Shown here one piece after another: positions 34,896-45,255 of a stretch of 64,000 nt of DNA. This DNA comes from JAEVLT01 sp050496765 (GTDB lineage Bacteria; Bacillota; Bacilli; Bacillales; Cytobacillaceae), in assembly GCF_050496765.1 (NCBI RefSeq), contig NZ_JBNWEO010000015.1, positions 124,001 to 188,000 on the forward strand. Reading direction: 5' to 3'. Position 1 is the first letter of the stretch, and the number at the start of each line of letters is the position of its first letter. The position numbers and the translations under genes are program-made. The notes beneath the pieces are model-generated. The model saw nothing but the letters and a program-made list of their open reading frames with translations, ran no database searches and was not told the origin of the DNA.

Positions 34896-37076
34896 ATGGG
34901 AAAAACAATAATAATTGCAGAAAAGCCGGATCAAGGGTCAACATTAGCGTCCGTGTTTCAGCATAAACGGCAAAATGGCTATATTGAAGTTTTCGCAAAT
35001 GAGATTTTTCCCGACGGTGCGTATGTGACATGGGCGATTGGCCATTTATGTCAATTGGTTCCGCCGGAAAAGTATCAGCCAGAGTGGAAAAAATGGTCAT
35101 TGGATTCATTGCCGATCATTCCTGAACAATTTCAGTATGAGGTAACGAAAGACAAAGCAAAGCAATTCGCTGTCATTAAAAAATTACTTTCCAATCCAGC
35201 GGTAACGGAAATCATCCATGCCGGGGACGCCGGGAGAGAAGGCGAGTTAATTATCCGCACTATCCTTCGTTTGACCAACACCAAAAAGCCGATGAAAAGG
35301 TTATGGATCTCTTCGCTAACCCCTAATTCAATTAAAGAGGGATTTCGCAAACTGCTAACTGAAGGCGAAACGCGCCATCTTTTTTATGAAGCTTATACCC
35401 GTGCTTGTGCCGATTGGGTTGTCGGAATGAACGCCTCAAGATTGTATAGCTTGCTTTTGCAAAAACAAGGCTTTTCTGATGTTTTTTCAGTTGGAAGAGT
35501 TCAAACCCCGACCTTGGCACTGATTGTAAAACGGGAAAAGGAAATTGAAGATTTCCAATCAAAGCCTTTCTGGGAAGTACAGGCGGAATTTTTAATTAAT
35601 GGCAAAAAATATCAAGGTAAATGGGAGAAAGATGGGGAAACCCGGATCGATTCAAAAGAATTGGCTGAGAAAATCGCCTCTTTTTGCAAGGAGAAGCCTG
35701 CGGTTGTTGCAGATGTTCAAGCAGAAAGGAAAGAATTCTTCCCCCCGCTTTTGTACAACCTATCTGCATTGCAAGCTGAAGCAAACAAGCGGTACAAGTT
35801 TTCTCCAAAGAAAACCCTCGATCTTTTGCAAAAACTTTATCAAAAAGGCAATCTTTCATACCCCCGTTCCGATTCTCGGTATGTTACAAAAGAAGAGGCT
35901 AGTCAATTTCCTGAAATCTTAAACAAGCTGGCTTTACTGGATGTGTATCAACCATTTTTTCCTCTCCCGATTGTCTCGATTGCCGAAAACAAACGGTATG
36001 TAAATGAAAAGAAAGTAACGGATCACTATGCCATTATTCCTACCGAGCAGATCCCAAGAAAACTTGATGCTGACGAACAAAAAATCTACGATTTAGTCGT
36101 GCTGAGTTTAATTGCAGCCCATTATCCTAAAGCGATTGCAGAATATACTACTGTAACAACATTGGTTGATGGCCGGGCCTCATTTAGTTCAAAAGGAAAA
36201 GTTCAGCTTGAAGAAGGATGGCGAAAAGTAATCCATCCAAAGGACCGTGAAGAAGAGAAAGCGCTGCCAAAGCTTGAAAAGGGTGAACAGGGAAAAACAG
36301 AAAAGGTGAGGGTGAAAGAAGGACAGACACAGCCGCCCAAGCGCTACACAGAAGGGCAGCTCATTACCTTAATGAAAACCGCAGGCAAGCATATTGACGA
36401 TAAAGAACTGGAAAAAGTTTTAGCCCAAACAGAAGGATTAGGAACAGAAGCAACAAGAGCAGGAATCATTACCATGTTAAAAGACCGCCGCTATATTGAA
36501 GTCAGGAAAAATCTTGTTTATGCAACGACTAAAGCGAAAATCTTAATCGATGCCATCGGCAGCCAGCTCCTTGCTGCTCCGGATATGACAGCAAAATGGG
36601 AGCAAAAGCTAAAGGAAATTTCAGAAGGAACGGCATCACCAAGAAATTTTATGGAACAAACGAATAAAATGGTGAAGCATTTGATTCAAGCAGGAATAGA
36701 GCAATCGGACGGCTGGAGCTTTTCGGAAGAAGAAAGGGAACAATTTACACCTGGGAAACAGCAAAAAAGAGGCAGCGCAAAACTTGGTCCTTGCAAAAAA
36801 TGTGACGGCTACTTAGTTGATAAAGGCAGTTTTTACGGCTGCACCAATTATAAGACGAATCACTGCGATTTTACCATTTCCAAAAAAATTTTAGGAAAAA
36901 CCGTTACCCAAAAAAATCTAAAAAAACTGCTGGCCGAAGGCAAAACAGACATTATCGAAGGATTTACAAAAAAGGAAAAAACATTCAACGCTAGGCTTGC
37001 ATGGGATTCGCACGAAAATAAGCTAAAATTTTTGTTTGAATCAGAAAAACAAAGCCACTCGATGAATACCTTGTGA
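34896..37076 (+). CDS. topB: DNA topoisomerase III
   Basis: Type IA topoisomerase that decatenates single-stranded-linked DNA. The TOPRIM acids are seen in HAGDAGREGELI, the conserved SVGRVQTPTLALI follows, and the catalytic tyrosine is Tyr322 in LSYPRSDSRYVT. The C-terminus has a zinc-ribbon-like Cys set (CKKCDG, YGCTNY, HCDFT). ATG follows AAAGGAG. 726 residues is the usual size. It is probably monocistronic. Confidence 0.95.
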   Translation: MGKTIIIAEKPDQGSTLASVFQHKRQNGYIEVFANEIFPDGAYVTWAIGHLCQLVPPEKYQPEWKKWSLDSLPIIPEQFQYEVTKDKAKQFAVIKKLLSNPAVTEIIHAGDAGREGELIIRTILRLTNTKKPMKRLWISSLTPNSIKEGFRKLLTEGETRHLFYEAYTRACADWVVGMNASRLYSLLLQKQGFSDVFSVGRVQTPTLALIVKREKEIEDFQSKPFWEVQAEFLINGKKYQGKWEKDGETRIDSKELAEKIASFCKEKPAVVADVQAERKEFFPPLLYNLSALQAEANKRYKFSPKKTLDLLQKLYQKGNLSYPRSDSRYVTKEEASQFPEILNKLALLDVYQPFFPLPIVSIAENKRYVNEKKVTDHYAIIPTEQIPRKLDADEQKIYDLVVLSLIAAHYPKAIAEYTTVTTLVDGRASFSSKGKVQLEEGWRKVIHPKDREEEKALPKLEKGEQGKTEKVRVKEGQTQPPKRYTEGQLITLMKTAGKHIDDKELEKVLAQTEGLGTEATRAGIITMLKDRRYIEVRKNLVYATTKAKILIDAIGSQLLAAPDMTAKWEQKLKEISEGTASPRNFMEQTNKMVKHLIQAGIEQSDGWSFSEEEREQFTPGKQQKRGSAKLGPCKKCDGYLVDKGSFYGCTNYKTNHCDFTISKKILGKTVTQKNLKKLLAEGKTDIIEGFTKKEKTFNARLAWDSHENKLKFLFESEKQSHSMNTL

Positions 37077-37170
37077 AAAAAGCGGGGATCGTGACATAGT
37101 ACCTTGTCTGTCTTTTGCAGATATAGTAAACTTTTAATGAAATTTTTAATATTGTAATGGAGGGTGCGGA

Positions 37171-37593
37171 ATGCCAACACCAAGCATGGAAGACTATATT
37201 GAACAAATTTATATTTTGATTGAAGAAAAAGGGTATGCAAGGGTGTCGGATATTGCCGAAGCGTTGTCAGTTCATCCATCCTCCGTAACAAAAATGGTTC
37301 AAAAGCTTGATAAAGATGAATATCTTGTGTATGAAAAATACCGTGGTCTTGTCTTGACACCAAAAGGAAAAAAAATCGGTAAGCGTCTTGTTTATCGCCA
37401 TGAGCTGCTTGAACAAATGTTAAAAATCATTGGTGTAAAAGAAGAAAATATTTATCGCGATGTTGAAGGGATTGAACACCATTTAAGCTGGGATTCGATC
37501 GACCGGATCGGCGACCTCGTCCAATTTTTTGAGGAAGATGAAAACCGGATTGCTGCCTTAAAAGATATACAAAAGCAAAATGAAAATAATTAA
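37171..37593 (+). CDS. mntR: Manganese-responsive regulator MntR
   Basis: DtxR-family repressor of manganese importers. All metal ligands known from B. subtilis MntR are at identical positions: Asp8, Glu11, His77, Glu99, Glu102 and His103, so the binuclear Mn site is intact. N-terminal winged helix ([20 protein letters not shown]) and C-terminal dimer domain; 140 residues. ATG follows GGAGGG. No mnt transport genes are in the window. Confidence 0.97.
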   Translation: MPTPSMEDYIEQIYILIEEKGYARVSDIAEALSVHPSSVTKMVQKLDKDEYLVYEKYRGLVLTPKGKKIGKRLVYRHELLEQMLKIIGVKEENIYRDVEGIEHHLSWDSIDRIGDLVQFFEEDENRIAALKDIQKQNENN

Positions 37594-37602
37594 ATAAAGG
37601 AA

Positions 37603-37636
37603 AAAAGCATCTGGTGTCGAAGACCCAGATGCTTTT
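37603..37636. terminator. Bidirectional terminator, mntR / DUF3892 gene
   Basis: AAAAGCATCTGG (37603-37614) pairs with CCAGATGCTTTT (37625-37636). Confidence 0.9.
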
Positions 37637-37847
37637 AAAATAGATTGGGGTATTCATCAAACGATTCGGCGGTTGTAGGTATTAAGAATGCATTTCCGTC
37701 CGCATCTTCTTTGATTTCGATCCCATCAATCCAGCCGTTTTCAGCTTCCTGTACGGCCTTCTGATACGAAATGACACGGCCTGACGAAGTAACAAAACTG
37801 ATAATCTCTCCAAAAAAATTCCGGTGCAGCGCCGTAATTTTTTCCAC
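37635..37847 (-). CDS. DUF3892-type small protein
   Basis: A 70-residue acidic protein: TALHRNFFGEIISFVTSSGRVISYQKAVQ split by a beta-hairpin-like turn, then NGWIDGIEI and an acidic tail. This resembles DUF3892 proteins, short proteins of unknown function common in Bacillus. The GTG at 37847 is chosen because GAGGAGGG lies 8 nt before it; the frame open from 37868 includes that site. Its end lies in the shared terminator. Confidence 0.7.
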   Translation of the reverse strand: MEKITALHRNFFGEIISFVTSSGRVISYQKAVQEAENGWIDGIEIKEDADGNAFLIPTTAESFDEYPNLF

Positions 37848-37960
37848 TTGCAATCCCTCCTCATTCACGTTTCTATTTTCAGTGTTGCTTTATTTTATGT
37901 GATTTAATCAAAATGGATAATAAACAGTGTAAGAAGGTTGCACACTCACGGCAAAATAAA

Positions 37961-37986
37961 AAAAGCATTGGTTCTCCAATGCTTTT
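37961..37986 (-). terminator. metA terminator
   Basis: AAAAGCATTGG (37961-37971) pairs with CCAATGCTTTT (37976-37986), with T-rich sequence on the minus strand. Confidence 0.85.
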
Positions 37987-38893
37987 ATTGCCATGAGTAA
38001 GGTGTTTCTTGATATACATAATAGTTTAACCAGTTGGAAAACAGCAGGTGCCCATGCGAACGCCAGCAGTTTACAGGCGGTTGGTCCGGGTCATTGTTTG
38101 GAAAGTAATTTTCCGGGATATGTATTTCTAACCCTTTTTTGATGTCACGGGCATATTCTTGTGCCAGCGAATCAGCATCATATTCCAAATGACCTGTAAT
38201 GATGACATGCTTGCGATCGCGAGAAGCAATCAGAAGTGCACCCGCGTCTTTCGAAGCTGCTAAAAGTTTTAAATTTTCATTGTTGGTGATTTCTTCTATG
38301 GAAACATCCGTATACCGTGAGTGGGGCGCATAGAATTGATCATCAAACCCACGCAGCAAAATCTCATTTTGTTCATAAATGCTATGGGCATAAATACCCG
38401 AACATTTCCGTTCAAGTTCAAATTTTTTGATTCCATAATGGTAGTAAAGGGCAGCTTGAGCACCCCAACAAATGTGAAGGGTGGACGTGACATTTTCGTT
38501 TGCCCAATCCATGATTTCCGTCAGCTCTTCCCAATATTTTACTTGCTCAAATTCCAGCAATTCAACCGGTGCTCCCGTTATGATCATCCCATCAAACTTT
38601 TGTTTTTTTATCTCGGAAAAAGTCGTGTAAAATTGTTCAAGATGTTGCTTGCTTGTATTTGTAGATTCATAGGATTGGGTTTTTAGAAAGCGGACGTTCA
38701 CTTGCAACGGCGTATTCCCCAGTAACCTTAAAAGCTGTGTTTCCGCTTTTTCTTTCTCCGGCATCAAATTTAGTATTAAGATATTGAGCGGCCGAATGTC
38801 CTGGCTGACGGCCCGCTCATCGTCCATGATAAAAATATTCTCTTTCTCAAGAACTTCCCGGGCCGGAAGCCGTTTTGGTATGTTGATAGGCAA
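37985..38893 (-). CDS. metA: Homoserine O-acetyltransferase (MetA family)
   Basis: Activates homoserine for methionine synthesis. Catalytic Cys142 ([15 protein letters not shown]) and the His-x-Glu pair in GHLEYD are present in a 302-residue protein. Residue 111 is Glu ([10 protein letters not shown]), which in MetA enzymes is associated with acetyl-CoA rather than succinyl-CoA use, so acetylation is predicted. The start is TTG after AAAGGGGGA; TATAAT lies about 50 bp upstream. No SAM riboswitch was recognised in the short leader. Confidence 0.92.
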   Translation of the reverse strand: MPINIPKRLPAREVLEKENIFIMDDERAVSQDIRPLNILILNLMPEKEKAETQLLRLLGNTPLQVNVRFLKTQSYESTNTSKQHLEQFYTTFSEIKKQKFDGMIITGAPVELLEFEQVKYWEELTEIMDWANENVTSTLHICWGAQAALYYHYGIKKFELERKCSGIYAHSIYEQNEILLRGFDDQFYAPHSRYTDVSIEEITNNENLKLLAASKDAGALLIASRDRKHVIITGHLEYDADSLAQEYARDIKKGLEIHIPENYFPNNDPDQPPVNCWRSHGHLLFSNWLNYYVYQETPYSWQ

Positions 38894-39059
38894 CAGAACA
38901 TCCCCCTTTTAAAAAATTTTCAGTATTTCCATTATAAGCATTTTTCTAAATTAGGAAAAGACGTATATTCTTTTTCAAAATATTTTTCGAAAAAAGCCTA
39001 AGTTTTGGTACAATAGATTCGGAATTCAATTTGACGGAATGAGGGGCAGTGAAAGAGAG

Positions 39060-40742
39060 ATGAAAACCAAAGTGAAAACGGATATCCAAATCGCTCAAGC
39101 ATCGCCAATGAAGCCAATTGTGGAAATTGCCGAGAAGTTAGGATTAGATGGGGACGATCTTGAGCTTTTTGGGAAATATAAGGCGAAGATTTCAAACGAG
39201 GCCTTGGCAAGGATTAAGAAGAACAATACCGGAAAAATAATTCTCGTTACTTCGATTAATCCCACTCCCGCAGGCGAGGGGAAATCGACCGTGACGGTAG
39301 GACTTGGTGATGCTTTTACGAGAATCGGTAAAAAGGCAATTATTGCCATGCGAGAGCCTTCGATGGGACCAACAATGGGAATCAAAGGCGGTGCAACAGG
39401 CGGAGGATATTCCCAAGTATTGCCGATGGAAGACATTAATTTGCATTTTACTGGTGATTTTCATGCGATTACAGCTGCAAATAATGCACTTGCTGCCCTG
39501 ATTGATAATCACCTTCAACAGGGGAATGAACTTCGAATTGATCAGCGCCGAATTGTGTGGAAACGGGCAGTTGACTTAAATGACCGTGCATTAAGAAAAG
39601 TGATTGTCGGGTTGGGCGGACCGATGCAAGGTGTGCCGCGGGAGGATGGATTTGATATCACTGTCGCTTCTGAAATTATGGCTGTTCTTTGTCTTGCCAC
39701 AGACCTTAAAGATTTAAAACTGCGTTTATCCCGCATGGTCATTGCGTATAATGACAAAAAAGAGCCTGTTACGGTAGGCGATCTTGGTGTAGAAGGAGCT
39801 TTGGCATTGCTGTTAAAGGACGCAGTGAAGCCAAACCTTGTTCAAACGATTGAACATACCCCCGCACTTGTTCATGGTGGCCCATTTGCGAATATCGCTC
39901 ATGGTTGCAACAGTGTAATCGCAACACAGGCCGCAGCGAAATTGGCGGATTATGTTATTACGGAAGCTGGCTTTGGCGCCGATCTAGGTGCAGAAAAATT
40001 TCTACATATTAAGTCAAGGAGTGCTGGGATTAAGCCCGAGGCAGTTGTTATTGTTGCGACCATTCGTGCATTGAAAATGCATGGCGGCGTGCCAAAGGAA
40101 GACCTTGCAAGCGAAAATATTGCTGCGCTTACCCTTGGCTTCGCAAACTTGCAAAAGCATATTGAAACCATTAAAGAATTTGGCTTGCCCATTGTTGTTG
40201 CGATTAATAAATTTATTACCGATACGGATCAAGAAGTTCAAACCTTGTTGGACTGGTGTAAGCGGGAAGCTGTCCCAGTAGCGTTAACAGAAGTATGGGA
40301 AAAAGGCGGAGAAGGCGGAATAGAGCTGGCCAACAAACTTCTGGATGTGATCGAAAAAGAACAAAATCAATTTCATCCTCTGTACGATTTAGCCGACTCG
40401 ATCGAGCAAAAAGTAAGGACCATTGTGCAGCAAGTTTATGGCGGAAGAAATGTGGAATTTTCGCCAAAAGCTAAAAAGCAGCTTGTTGATTTTGAACGAT
40501 TCGGTTGGTCCAACTTAGCAGTCTGTATGGCGAAAACACAGTATTCCTTATCAGATGATCCGGCAAAATTAGGTCGTCCAGCTGATTTTACTGTCACAAT
40601 CAGGGAGTTTAAACCTTCGATCGGTGCCGGATTTATCGTAGCTCTAACAGGTGAAGTGATGACCATGCCTGGTCTGCCGAAAAAACCTGCAGCGTTAAAT
40701 ATGGACGTGGACGAAGAAGGGCATGCAATGGGCTTATTTTAA
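39060..40742 (+). CDS. fhs: Formate-tetrahydrofolate ligase
   Basis: ATP-dependent synthesis of 10-formyl-THF from formate in one-carbon metabolism. The P-loop-like [30 protein letters not shown], and [11 protein letters not shown] motifs are typical. ATG at 39060 gives 560 residues, the usual family length; ATG at 39039 adds seven unconserved codons and has a weaker site. Followed by a terminator, so monocistronic. Confidence 0.93.
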   Translation: MKTKVKTDIQIAQASPMKPIVEIAEKLGLDGDDLELFGKYKAKISNEALARIKKNNTGKIILVTSINPTPAGEGKSTVTVGLGDAFTRIGKKAIIAMREPSMGPTMGIKGGATGGGYSQVLPMEDINLHFTGDFHAITAANNALAALIDNHLQQGNELRIDQRRIVWKRAVDLNDRALRKVIVGLGGPMQGVPREDGFDITVASEIMAVLCLATDLKDLKLRLSRMVIAYNDKKEPVTVGDLGVEGALALLLKDAVKPNLVQTIEHTPALVHGGPFANIAHGCNSVIATQAAAKLADYVITEAGFGADLGAEKFLHIKSRSAGIKPEAVVIVATIRALKMHGGVPKEDLASENIAALTLGFANLQKHIETIKEFGLPIVVAINKFITDTDQEVQTLLDWCKREAVPVALTEVWEKGGEGGIELANKLLDVIEKEQNQFHPLYDLADSIEQKVRTIVQQVYGGRNVEFSPKAKKQLVDFERFGWSNLAVCMAKTQYSLSDDPAKLGRPADFTVTIREFKPSIGAGFIVALTGEVMTMPGLPKKPAALNMDVDEEGHAMGLF

Positions 40743-40760
40743 TGAGATCATACAAAACAG

Positions 40761-40790
40761 CTCGAGTGCGGATTATCCACTCGAGTTTTT
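40761..40790 (+). terminator. fhs terminator
   Basis: CTCGAGTG (40761-40768) pairs with CACTCGAG (40778-40785), then TTTTT. Confidence 0.85.
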
Positions 40791-40806
40791 CTAAAGGGGT
40801 GGGAGA

Positions 40807-41337
40807 ATGTTTGATCCGACAGCATTTGAGAATATGAAGGTAGTTCTCGAAGGTGCACTTTACGACTTGGATTTAAGCGGCGAAATAAAAATATCGGATC
40901 GAAATGATCTCGTGAATACGGCAAAACTGTCCAGAAGCTATGATTTGTCTTTTACATTGGCAAACAATAATGACAAACCGATTACCGCAAAACTTTCATT
41001 GCAATCGCATTTAAACAATCTTGCTGCAGAGTTGCTTGATGACTCGCTCTCTAAAAGTCTCGCCGGCAGCTATCTCCACTTGGAATTTATCGTGCCGCAT
41101 CAGCAAGAATTCGCTGACTACAATGAAATAGTGAAGATTTTAACAGAAATTTGGGGTACCAATCGAAAAATGAGCATACATACCATTTTTGATCCGTTGG
41201 CAGGGCATTTTGTAAAAAGCATCGCTGCCGTTGAGTTTGCAAGACTGATCCGGGAAGAACAGATGGAAGATTTGATCGAAATGATCGACTTTATGAAAAT
41301 AACATTGTATCGGCTTCAAACATTACACGATCGATAA
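40807..41337 (+). CDS. Hypothetical soluble protein, 176 residues
   Basis: ATG follows GGGGTGGGAGA. The product is acidic and mixed alpha/beta, with no signal peptide, membrane segment, cysteine or catalytic motif. It opens FDPTAFENMKVVLEGALYDL and ends in a long helix (LIREEQMEDLIEMIDFM). Such a protein beside fhs appears in other Bacillaceae by my recollection, but I cannot name a family or function. A terminator follows. Confidence 0.7.
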   Translation: MFDPTAFENMKVVLEGALYDLDLSGEIKISDRNDLVNTAKLSRSYDLSFTLANNNDKPITAKLSLQSHLNNLAAELLDDSLSKSLAGSYLHLEFIVPHQQEFADYNEIVKILTEIWGTNRKMSIHTIFDPLAGHFVKSIAAVEFARLIREEQMEDLIEMIDFMKITLYRLQTLHDR

Positions 41338-41356
41338 TACAAGCGAAATTCTTTCA

Positions 41357-41390
41357 GGACATGTCCATACCGGGGTGTCCTTTTTCTTTT
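41357..41390 (+). terminator. Terminator after the 176-residue gene
   Basis: AGGACA (41357-41362) and TGTCCT (41376-41381) form a stem, followed by a T-rich run. Confidence 0.7.
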
Positions 41391-41477
41391 TATGATAAAA
41401 TAGCAAAGACAGTCGAATTGCCTTTATCAGCGATCTCGTTTTATATAAGAATTTTTAGAGAATGGAATGGACAAATC

Positions 41478-43364
41478 ATGAAAATGCTTACGGTCGAAAA
41501 CGTTACAAAAACATATGGAGAAAAAAAGCTATTTAACGAAGTATCTTTTACAATTGTGGAAAAAGAGCGGGTCGGATTGATTGGAATAAACGGTACCGGC
41601 AAATCGTCTTTGCTAAAAATTACAGCTGGCCTTGACGTGCCGGATGAAGGCCAGATTTTACATGGAAAAGATTATACGATTTCCTATTTGGATCAGCAAC
41701 CGGAATTTGACACCGACCGAACCGTACTAGAGCAAGTATTTTTTGGTGATGCCCCTATTTTAAACTTAATGCGGGAATACGAAAAAACATTGTTGGAATT
41801 AAACGAAGCATCACACAACGAGAGACTTCAAGAGAATCTTTTCGAGCTGCAAAAACAAATGGATGCTCTTAGTGCCTGGGATGCGAGCACCAATGCGAAG
41901 TCCATTTTAACGAAGCTTGGAATTGAAGAATTTGATAAGAAAGTCAGCGAACTTTCTGGGGGGCAAAAAAAGCGGGTAGCATTGGCCCAAGTGTTAATTC
42001 AAGCGGCTGATTTGCTCGTACTTGATGAGCCGACAAACCATCTTGATTTTCAGACAGTAAAGTGGCTTGAGGATTATTTGAGCAGATATAGCGGTGCCAT
42101 TTTGCTTGTGACTCACGACCGTTATTTTCTCGATAAGGTCGCAAATAAAATAGTTGAATTGGACGCAGGAAAGCTATATAGCTATAAAGGAAATTATGCT
42201 GCCTTTCTTGAAGCGAAGGCAGTGCGGGAAGAAAATGAAGCAGCTGTAATCGAAAAACAAAAAAATCTTTTTCGAAGAGAACTGGAGTGGATTCGGCGCG
42301 GTGCTCAAGCAAGATCGACGAAACAAAAGGCGCGGATTGACCGTTTTCAGCAGCTTGAAGGGCAGCTGGCCAATGAAAAATCAAAAGATAAATTTGGCAT
42401 AACCTTAAATGGGAGCAGGCTTGGGAAACAAGTGTTTGAGCTTAAATCAGCAGATAAGAAGTTTGGCGATAATGTCATTTTACATGCGTTTGATTTGCTT
42501 GTTAAGCCAGGGGATCGCATTGGAATTATCGGCAGTAATGGTACAGGAAAATCGACGTTGTTGAATATTCTTGCCAAACGGATTCCGCTTGATGCAGGTG
42601 AATTGATTATCGGCCAAACGGTTAAAATTGCCTATTATACACAAGAAAACGTTGATATGGACGAAAACCAGCGAATGATTGAATATATAAAGGAAACGGC
42701 ACAAGTTGTGGAAACGTCGGATGGTAAAACAATTTCTGCGGCACAAATGCTGGAACGGTTTTTATTCCCGCCATACACCCATGGAACTCCGATTCGCAAG
42801 TTATCTGGGGGGGAGAAACGCAGGCTATATCTATTAAAAATTCTTATGTCAAGCCCAAATGTTTTATTGCTGGACGAGCCGACGAACGATCTAGATACAC
42901 AAACCCTAACAGTACTGGAGGATTATTTAGAAGAATTTCCAGGTGTTGTAATCACGGTATCCCATGACCGCTATTTTCTTGATAAGGTGGCAGATCAGCT
43001 GCTCATTCTAAAAGGAAATGGGGAAATTGCTACCTATTTTGGCAATTACTCAGAATACCTTAACGAAGAGAATACTACTGTTTCCGCTAAAATGGAAGTG
43101 GCTGCCCCTGCAGGTGGAAAAGCTCCAGAAAAAGAAAAAAAGAAGAAAATGACGTATATGGAGAAAAAAGAATGGGAGGAAATTGATAAGGTCATTGCAG
43201 CAGTTGAAGCCCAGCTTGAAGATATCACCAATCAGATGAACCAAACGGGAAGTGATTTTACAAAAGCCCAGGAGTTGATGAAGCAGGAAGCTTCGTTAAA
43301 TGAAAAACTTGAACAGCTGATTGAGCGCTGGACATATTTGGCTGATTTAGCTGAAAACGAATAA
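41478..43364 (+). CDS. yfmR: ABC-F translation factor (YfmR/Uup-like)
   Basis: Two ABC ATPase domains in one soluble chain: GINGTGKSS with LSGGQKKR and VLDEPTNHLD, then GSNGTGKST with LSGGEKRR and LLDEPTNDLD. A charged linker lies between them and a C-terminal coiled coil (about residues 555-628) distinguishes the Uup/YfmR group from other ABC-F proteins. Length 628 equals YfmR. The group acts on stalled ribosomes rather than in transport. The start is ATG 41478 or 41484; the long frame from 41361 begins in the terminator and is not real. Confidence 0.85.
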   Translation: MKMLTVENVTKTYGEKKLFNEVSFTIVEKERVGLIGINGTGKSSLLKITAGLDVPDEGQILHGKDYTISYLDQQPEFDTDRTVLEQVFFGDAPILNLMREYEKTLLELNEASHNERLQENLFELQKQMDALSAWDASTNAKSILTKLGIEEFDKKVSELSGGQKKRVALAQVLIQAADLLVLDEPTNHLDFQTVKWLEDYLSRYSGAILLVTHDRYFLDKVANKIVELDAGKLYSYKGNYAAFLEAKAVREENEAAVIEKQKNLFRRELEWIRRGAQARSTKQKARIDRFQQLEGQLANEKSKDKFGITLNGSRLGKQVFELKSADKKFGDNVILHAFDLLVKPGDRIGIIGSNGTGKSTLLNILAKRIPLDAGELIIGQTVKIAYYTQENVDMDENQRMIEYIKETAQVVETSDGKTISAAQMLERFLFPPYTHGTPIRKLSGGEKRRLYLLKILMSSPNVLLLDEPTNDLDTQTLTVLEDYLEEFPGVVITVSHDRYFLDKVADQLLILKGNGEIATYFGNYSEYLNEENTTVSAKMEVAAPAGGKAPEKEKKKKMTYMEKKEWEEIDKVIAAVEAQLEDITNQMNQTGSDFTKAQELMKQEASLNEKLEQLIERWTYLADLAENE

Positions 43365-43382
43365 ATGGATTACTTGTTTGGT

Positions 43383-43413
43383 TGAGGACTACACATTAAC
43401 AATGTGTTAAACT
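43383..43413 (+). promoter_or_regulatory. Promoter-like region with 17-bp palindrome before ypgR
   Basis: TTGAGG (43383-43388) and TAAACT (43408-43413) are 19 bp apart, bracketing a perfect dyad ACACATT-AAC-AATGTGT (43391-43407). A dyad between -35 and -10 is a typical repressor position, but no regulator with this consensus is recalled. Confidence 0.4.
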
Positions 43414-43446
43414 AATAAAGAAACTAGCAGAAAAAAGGTGAAGACG

Positions 43447-44586
43447 GTGAAAATAAAATCCATTGAACCAACACCAAGCCCGAATACAATGAAAATTAGT
43501 TTGGATGAAGAACTTCCAATGGGAACAAGCCATAATTATAAAAAAGACAATTTTGCTGGTGCTCCGGCAGTGATCAAAGAAATTCTAACGATTGATGGTG
43601 TAAAAGGTGTGTACCATGTTGCCGATTTTCTTGCGGTTGAGCGGAATGCAAAATACGATTGGCAGGAAATTTTGCCAAAGGTTCGAAAAGCTTTTGGTGA
43701 AGAAGTAGCTGAGGATGTTGAAAAGGCAGCTACTCCCAATGAACATTTCGGGGAAGTTAAAGTTCAAATCCAAATGTTCAAAGGCATTCCACTGCAAGTA
43801 AAGTTGACAAACGATGGTATGGAACAGCGGTTTGGTATGCCGGAATCCTTTTTGCAGGCTAGAGAAAAAGCCCAACACCCTGAAGATAACTATATTTTAT
43901 TGAGAAAATGGCAAGACCAGGGTGTCCGCTACGGTGAGTTTGATCAAATTGGAAGAGACGTTGTCGAGGAGCTAATTGCTGCCTACCCAATGGAACGGCT
44001 TGAGGAGCTTGTAAACAAAGCTCGCTTGGAAAGAGAACCATCAACGGAGGAAACGCCTGTAAAAAAACGCCAAAAGCCAACCGTAAAGGATTTCGATCAT
44101 CCTGAATGGCAAACTCGCTACCAGCTTCTTGAACAAATGGATGATCCAACAATTGAAGACATCCCCATTTTGGAAAAAGCTTTATCGGATGAAAAAGTTT
44201 CGATTCGCAGACTTGCGACAGCCTATCTTGGTATGATTAAAAATCCAGCAGTACTCCCGCTTTTGTATAAAGCATTAAAGGATAAAGCGGTGACCGTGCG
44301 CAGAACTGCCGGGGATTGTTTATCCGACCTTGGATTTAAAGAGGCGTCAGAAAAAATGGCAGAGGCGCTGAAAGATGAAAGCAAACTTGTACGCTGGCGT
44401 GCGGCGATGTTTTTATACGAGGAAGGTGACGAGTTGGTGTTGCCCGCATTGAAAGCGGCTGAAAACGATCCTGAATTTGAAGTCCGCCTGCAGGCCAAGC
44501 TAGCGATTGAGCGGATTGAGGGCGGCGAGGAAGCGAAAGGGTCTGTTTGGAAACAGATGACGGAAGCTCGAAACTCGTCTAATTAA
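43447..44586 (+). CDS. ypgR: CvfC/YpgR-family protein (NfuN plus HEAT-like repeats)
   Basis: Cytoplasmic protein of 379 residues. The N-terminal part (TPSPNTMKISLDEELP, then YHVADFLAVERN) matches the scaffold domain Nfu_N; the C-terminal half has short helical HEAT-like repeats (about residues 235-360, EDIPILEKALSDEKVSIRR and similar). S. aureus CvfC, of the same family, affects virulence. The GTG at 43447 after AAGGTGA is chosen; GTG 43438 lies within that site. Function is unclear. Confidence 0.8.
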   Translation: MKIKSIEPTPSPNTMKISLDEELPMGTSHNYKKDNFAGAPAVIKEILTIDGVKGVYHVADFLAVERNAKYDWQEILPKVRKAFGEEVAEDVEKAATPNEHFGEVKVQIQMFKGIPLQVKLTNDGMEQRFGMPESFLQAREKAQHPEDNYILLRKWQDQGVRYGEFDQIGRDVVEELIAAYPMERLEELVNKARLEREPSTEETPVKKRQKPTVKDFDHPEWQTRYQLLEQMDDPTIEDIPILEKALSDEKVSIRRLATAYLGMIKNPAVLPLLYKALKDKAVTVRRTAGDCLSDLGFKEASEKMAEALKDESKLVRWRAAMFLYEEGDELVLPALKAAENDPEFEVRLQAKLAIERIEGGEEAKGSVWKQMTEARNSSN

Positions 44587-44663
44587 CATTGTATCCTATC
44601 GTTGAAAATGGATCACTACTTATAGTATGCTTACAAAGCAACTAGTGAATGGGAGGGAATTGT

Positions 44664-45098
44664 ATGTCTATGGCTTATGAAGAATACATGAGACAAATGG
44701 TTAAACCGATGCGCGAAGAGCTGACAAGGGTCGGATTTGAAGAATTAACTTCAGCGGAAAGTGTTGAACAATTTATGGGATCGGTTAACGGAACCACCCT
44801 AGTCGTTGTCAATTCCGTTTGCGGTTGTGCTGGAGGATTGGCACGTCCGGCGGTAACGCAAGCATTAGTAAACAGTGATAAAAAGCCGGATCATCTCGTA
44901 ACCGTTTTTGCCGGTCAAGATAAGGAAGCAACAGCAAAAATGCGTGAGTATTTTGAAGGCTATGAGCCATCATCTCCATCAATGGCCTTATTAAATGGCA
45001 GGAACGTTGTTCATTTTATTCCACGCCACGAGATTGAGGGCTTTTCGATGGAAACAGTAATGGAAAACATCATGACAGCTATAAAAGAAAATTGCTAA
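44664..45098 (+). CDS. Bacilliredoxin (BrxA/BrxB family, YphP)
   Basis: A thioredoxin-fold protein that removes bacillithiol from proteins after oxidative stress. It carries the CGC motif (Cys53-Gly54-Cys55) within NSVCGCAGGLARP. The 144-residue length is that of B. subtilis YphP (BrxA). ATG at 44664 follows GGGAGGG; the ATG at 44649 is upstream of that site. It lies next to ypgR, as in B. subtilis. Confidence 0.92.
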   Translation: MSMAYEEYMRQMVKPMREELTRVGFEELTSAESVEQFMGSVNGTTLVVVNSVCGCAGGLARPAVTQALVNSDKKPDHLVTVFAGQDKEATAKMREYFEGYEPSSPSMALLNGRNVVHFIPRHEIEGFSMETVMENIMTAIKENC

Positions 45099-45111
45099 AA
45101 TGGACAAAAAG

Positions 45112-45143
45112 AGAGCAGACCATCCAAGGGGCTGCTCTTTTTT
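45112..45143 (+). terminator. Bacilliredoxin gene terminator
   Basis: AGAGCAG (45112-45118) pairs with CTGCTCT (45132-45138), then T's. Confidence 0.8.
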
Positions 45144-45255
45144 CTTTTAACGTCAATAAATGTATGATATTTTATAATAGTAATAGTTTAAAAGTTTGAA
45201 ACGCATTGTAAGGAGAAAGAAAACCCTTACATCTATTTTTAAAGGGGATATTCAA

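Noticed and set aside
38894..39038. SAM riboswitch before metA
   Set aside because: The leader is short and shows none of the S-box conserved elements.
41361..41477. Longer N-terminus for YfmR
   Set aside because: The extension begins in the preceding terminator and is not like ABC-F proteins.
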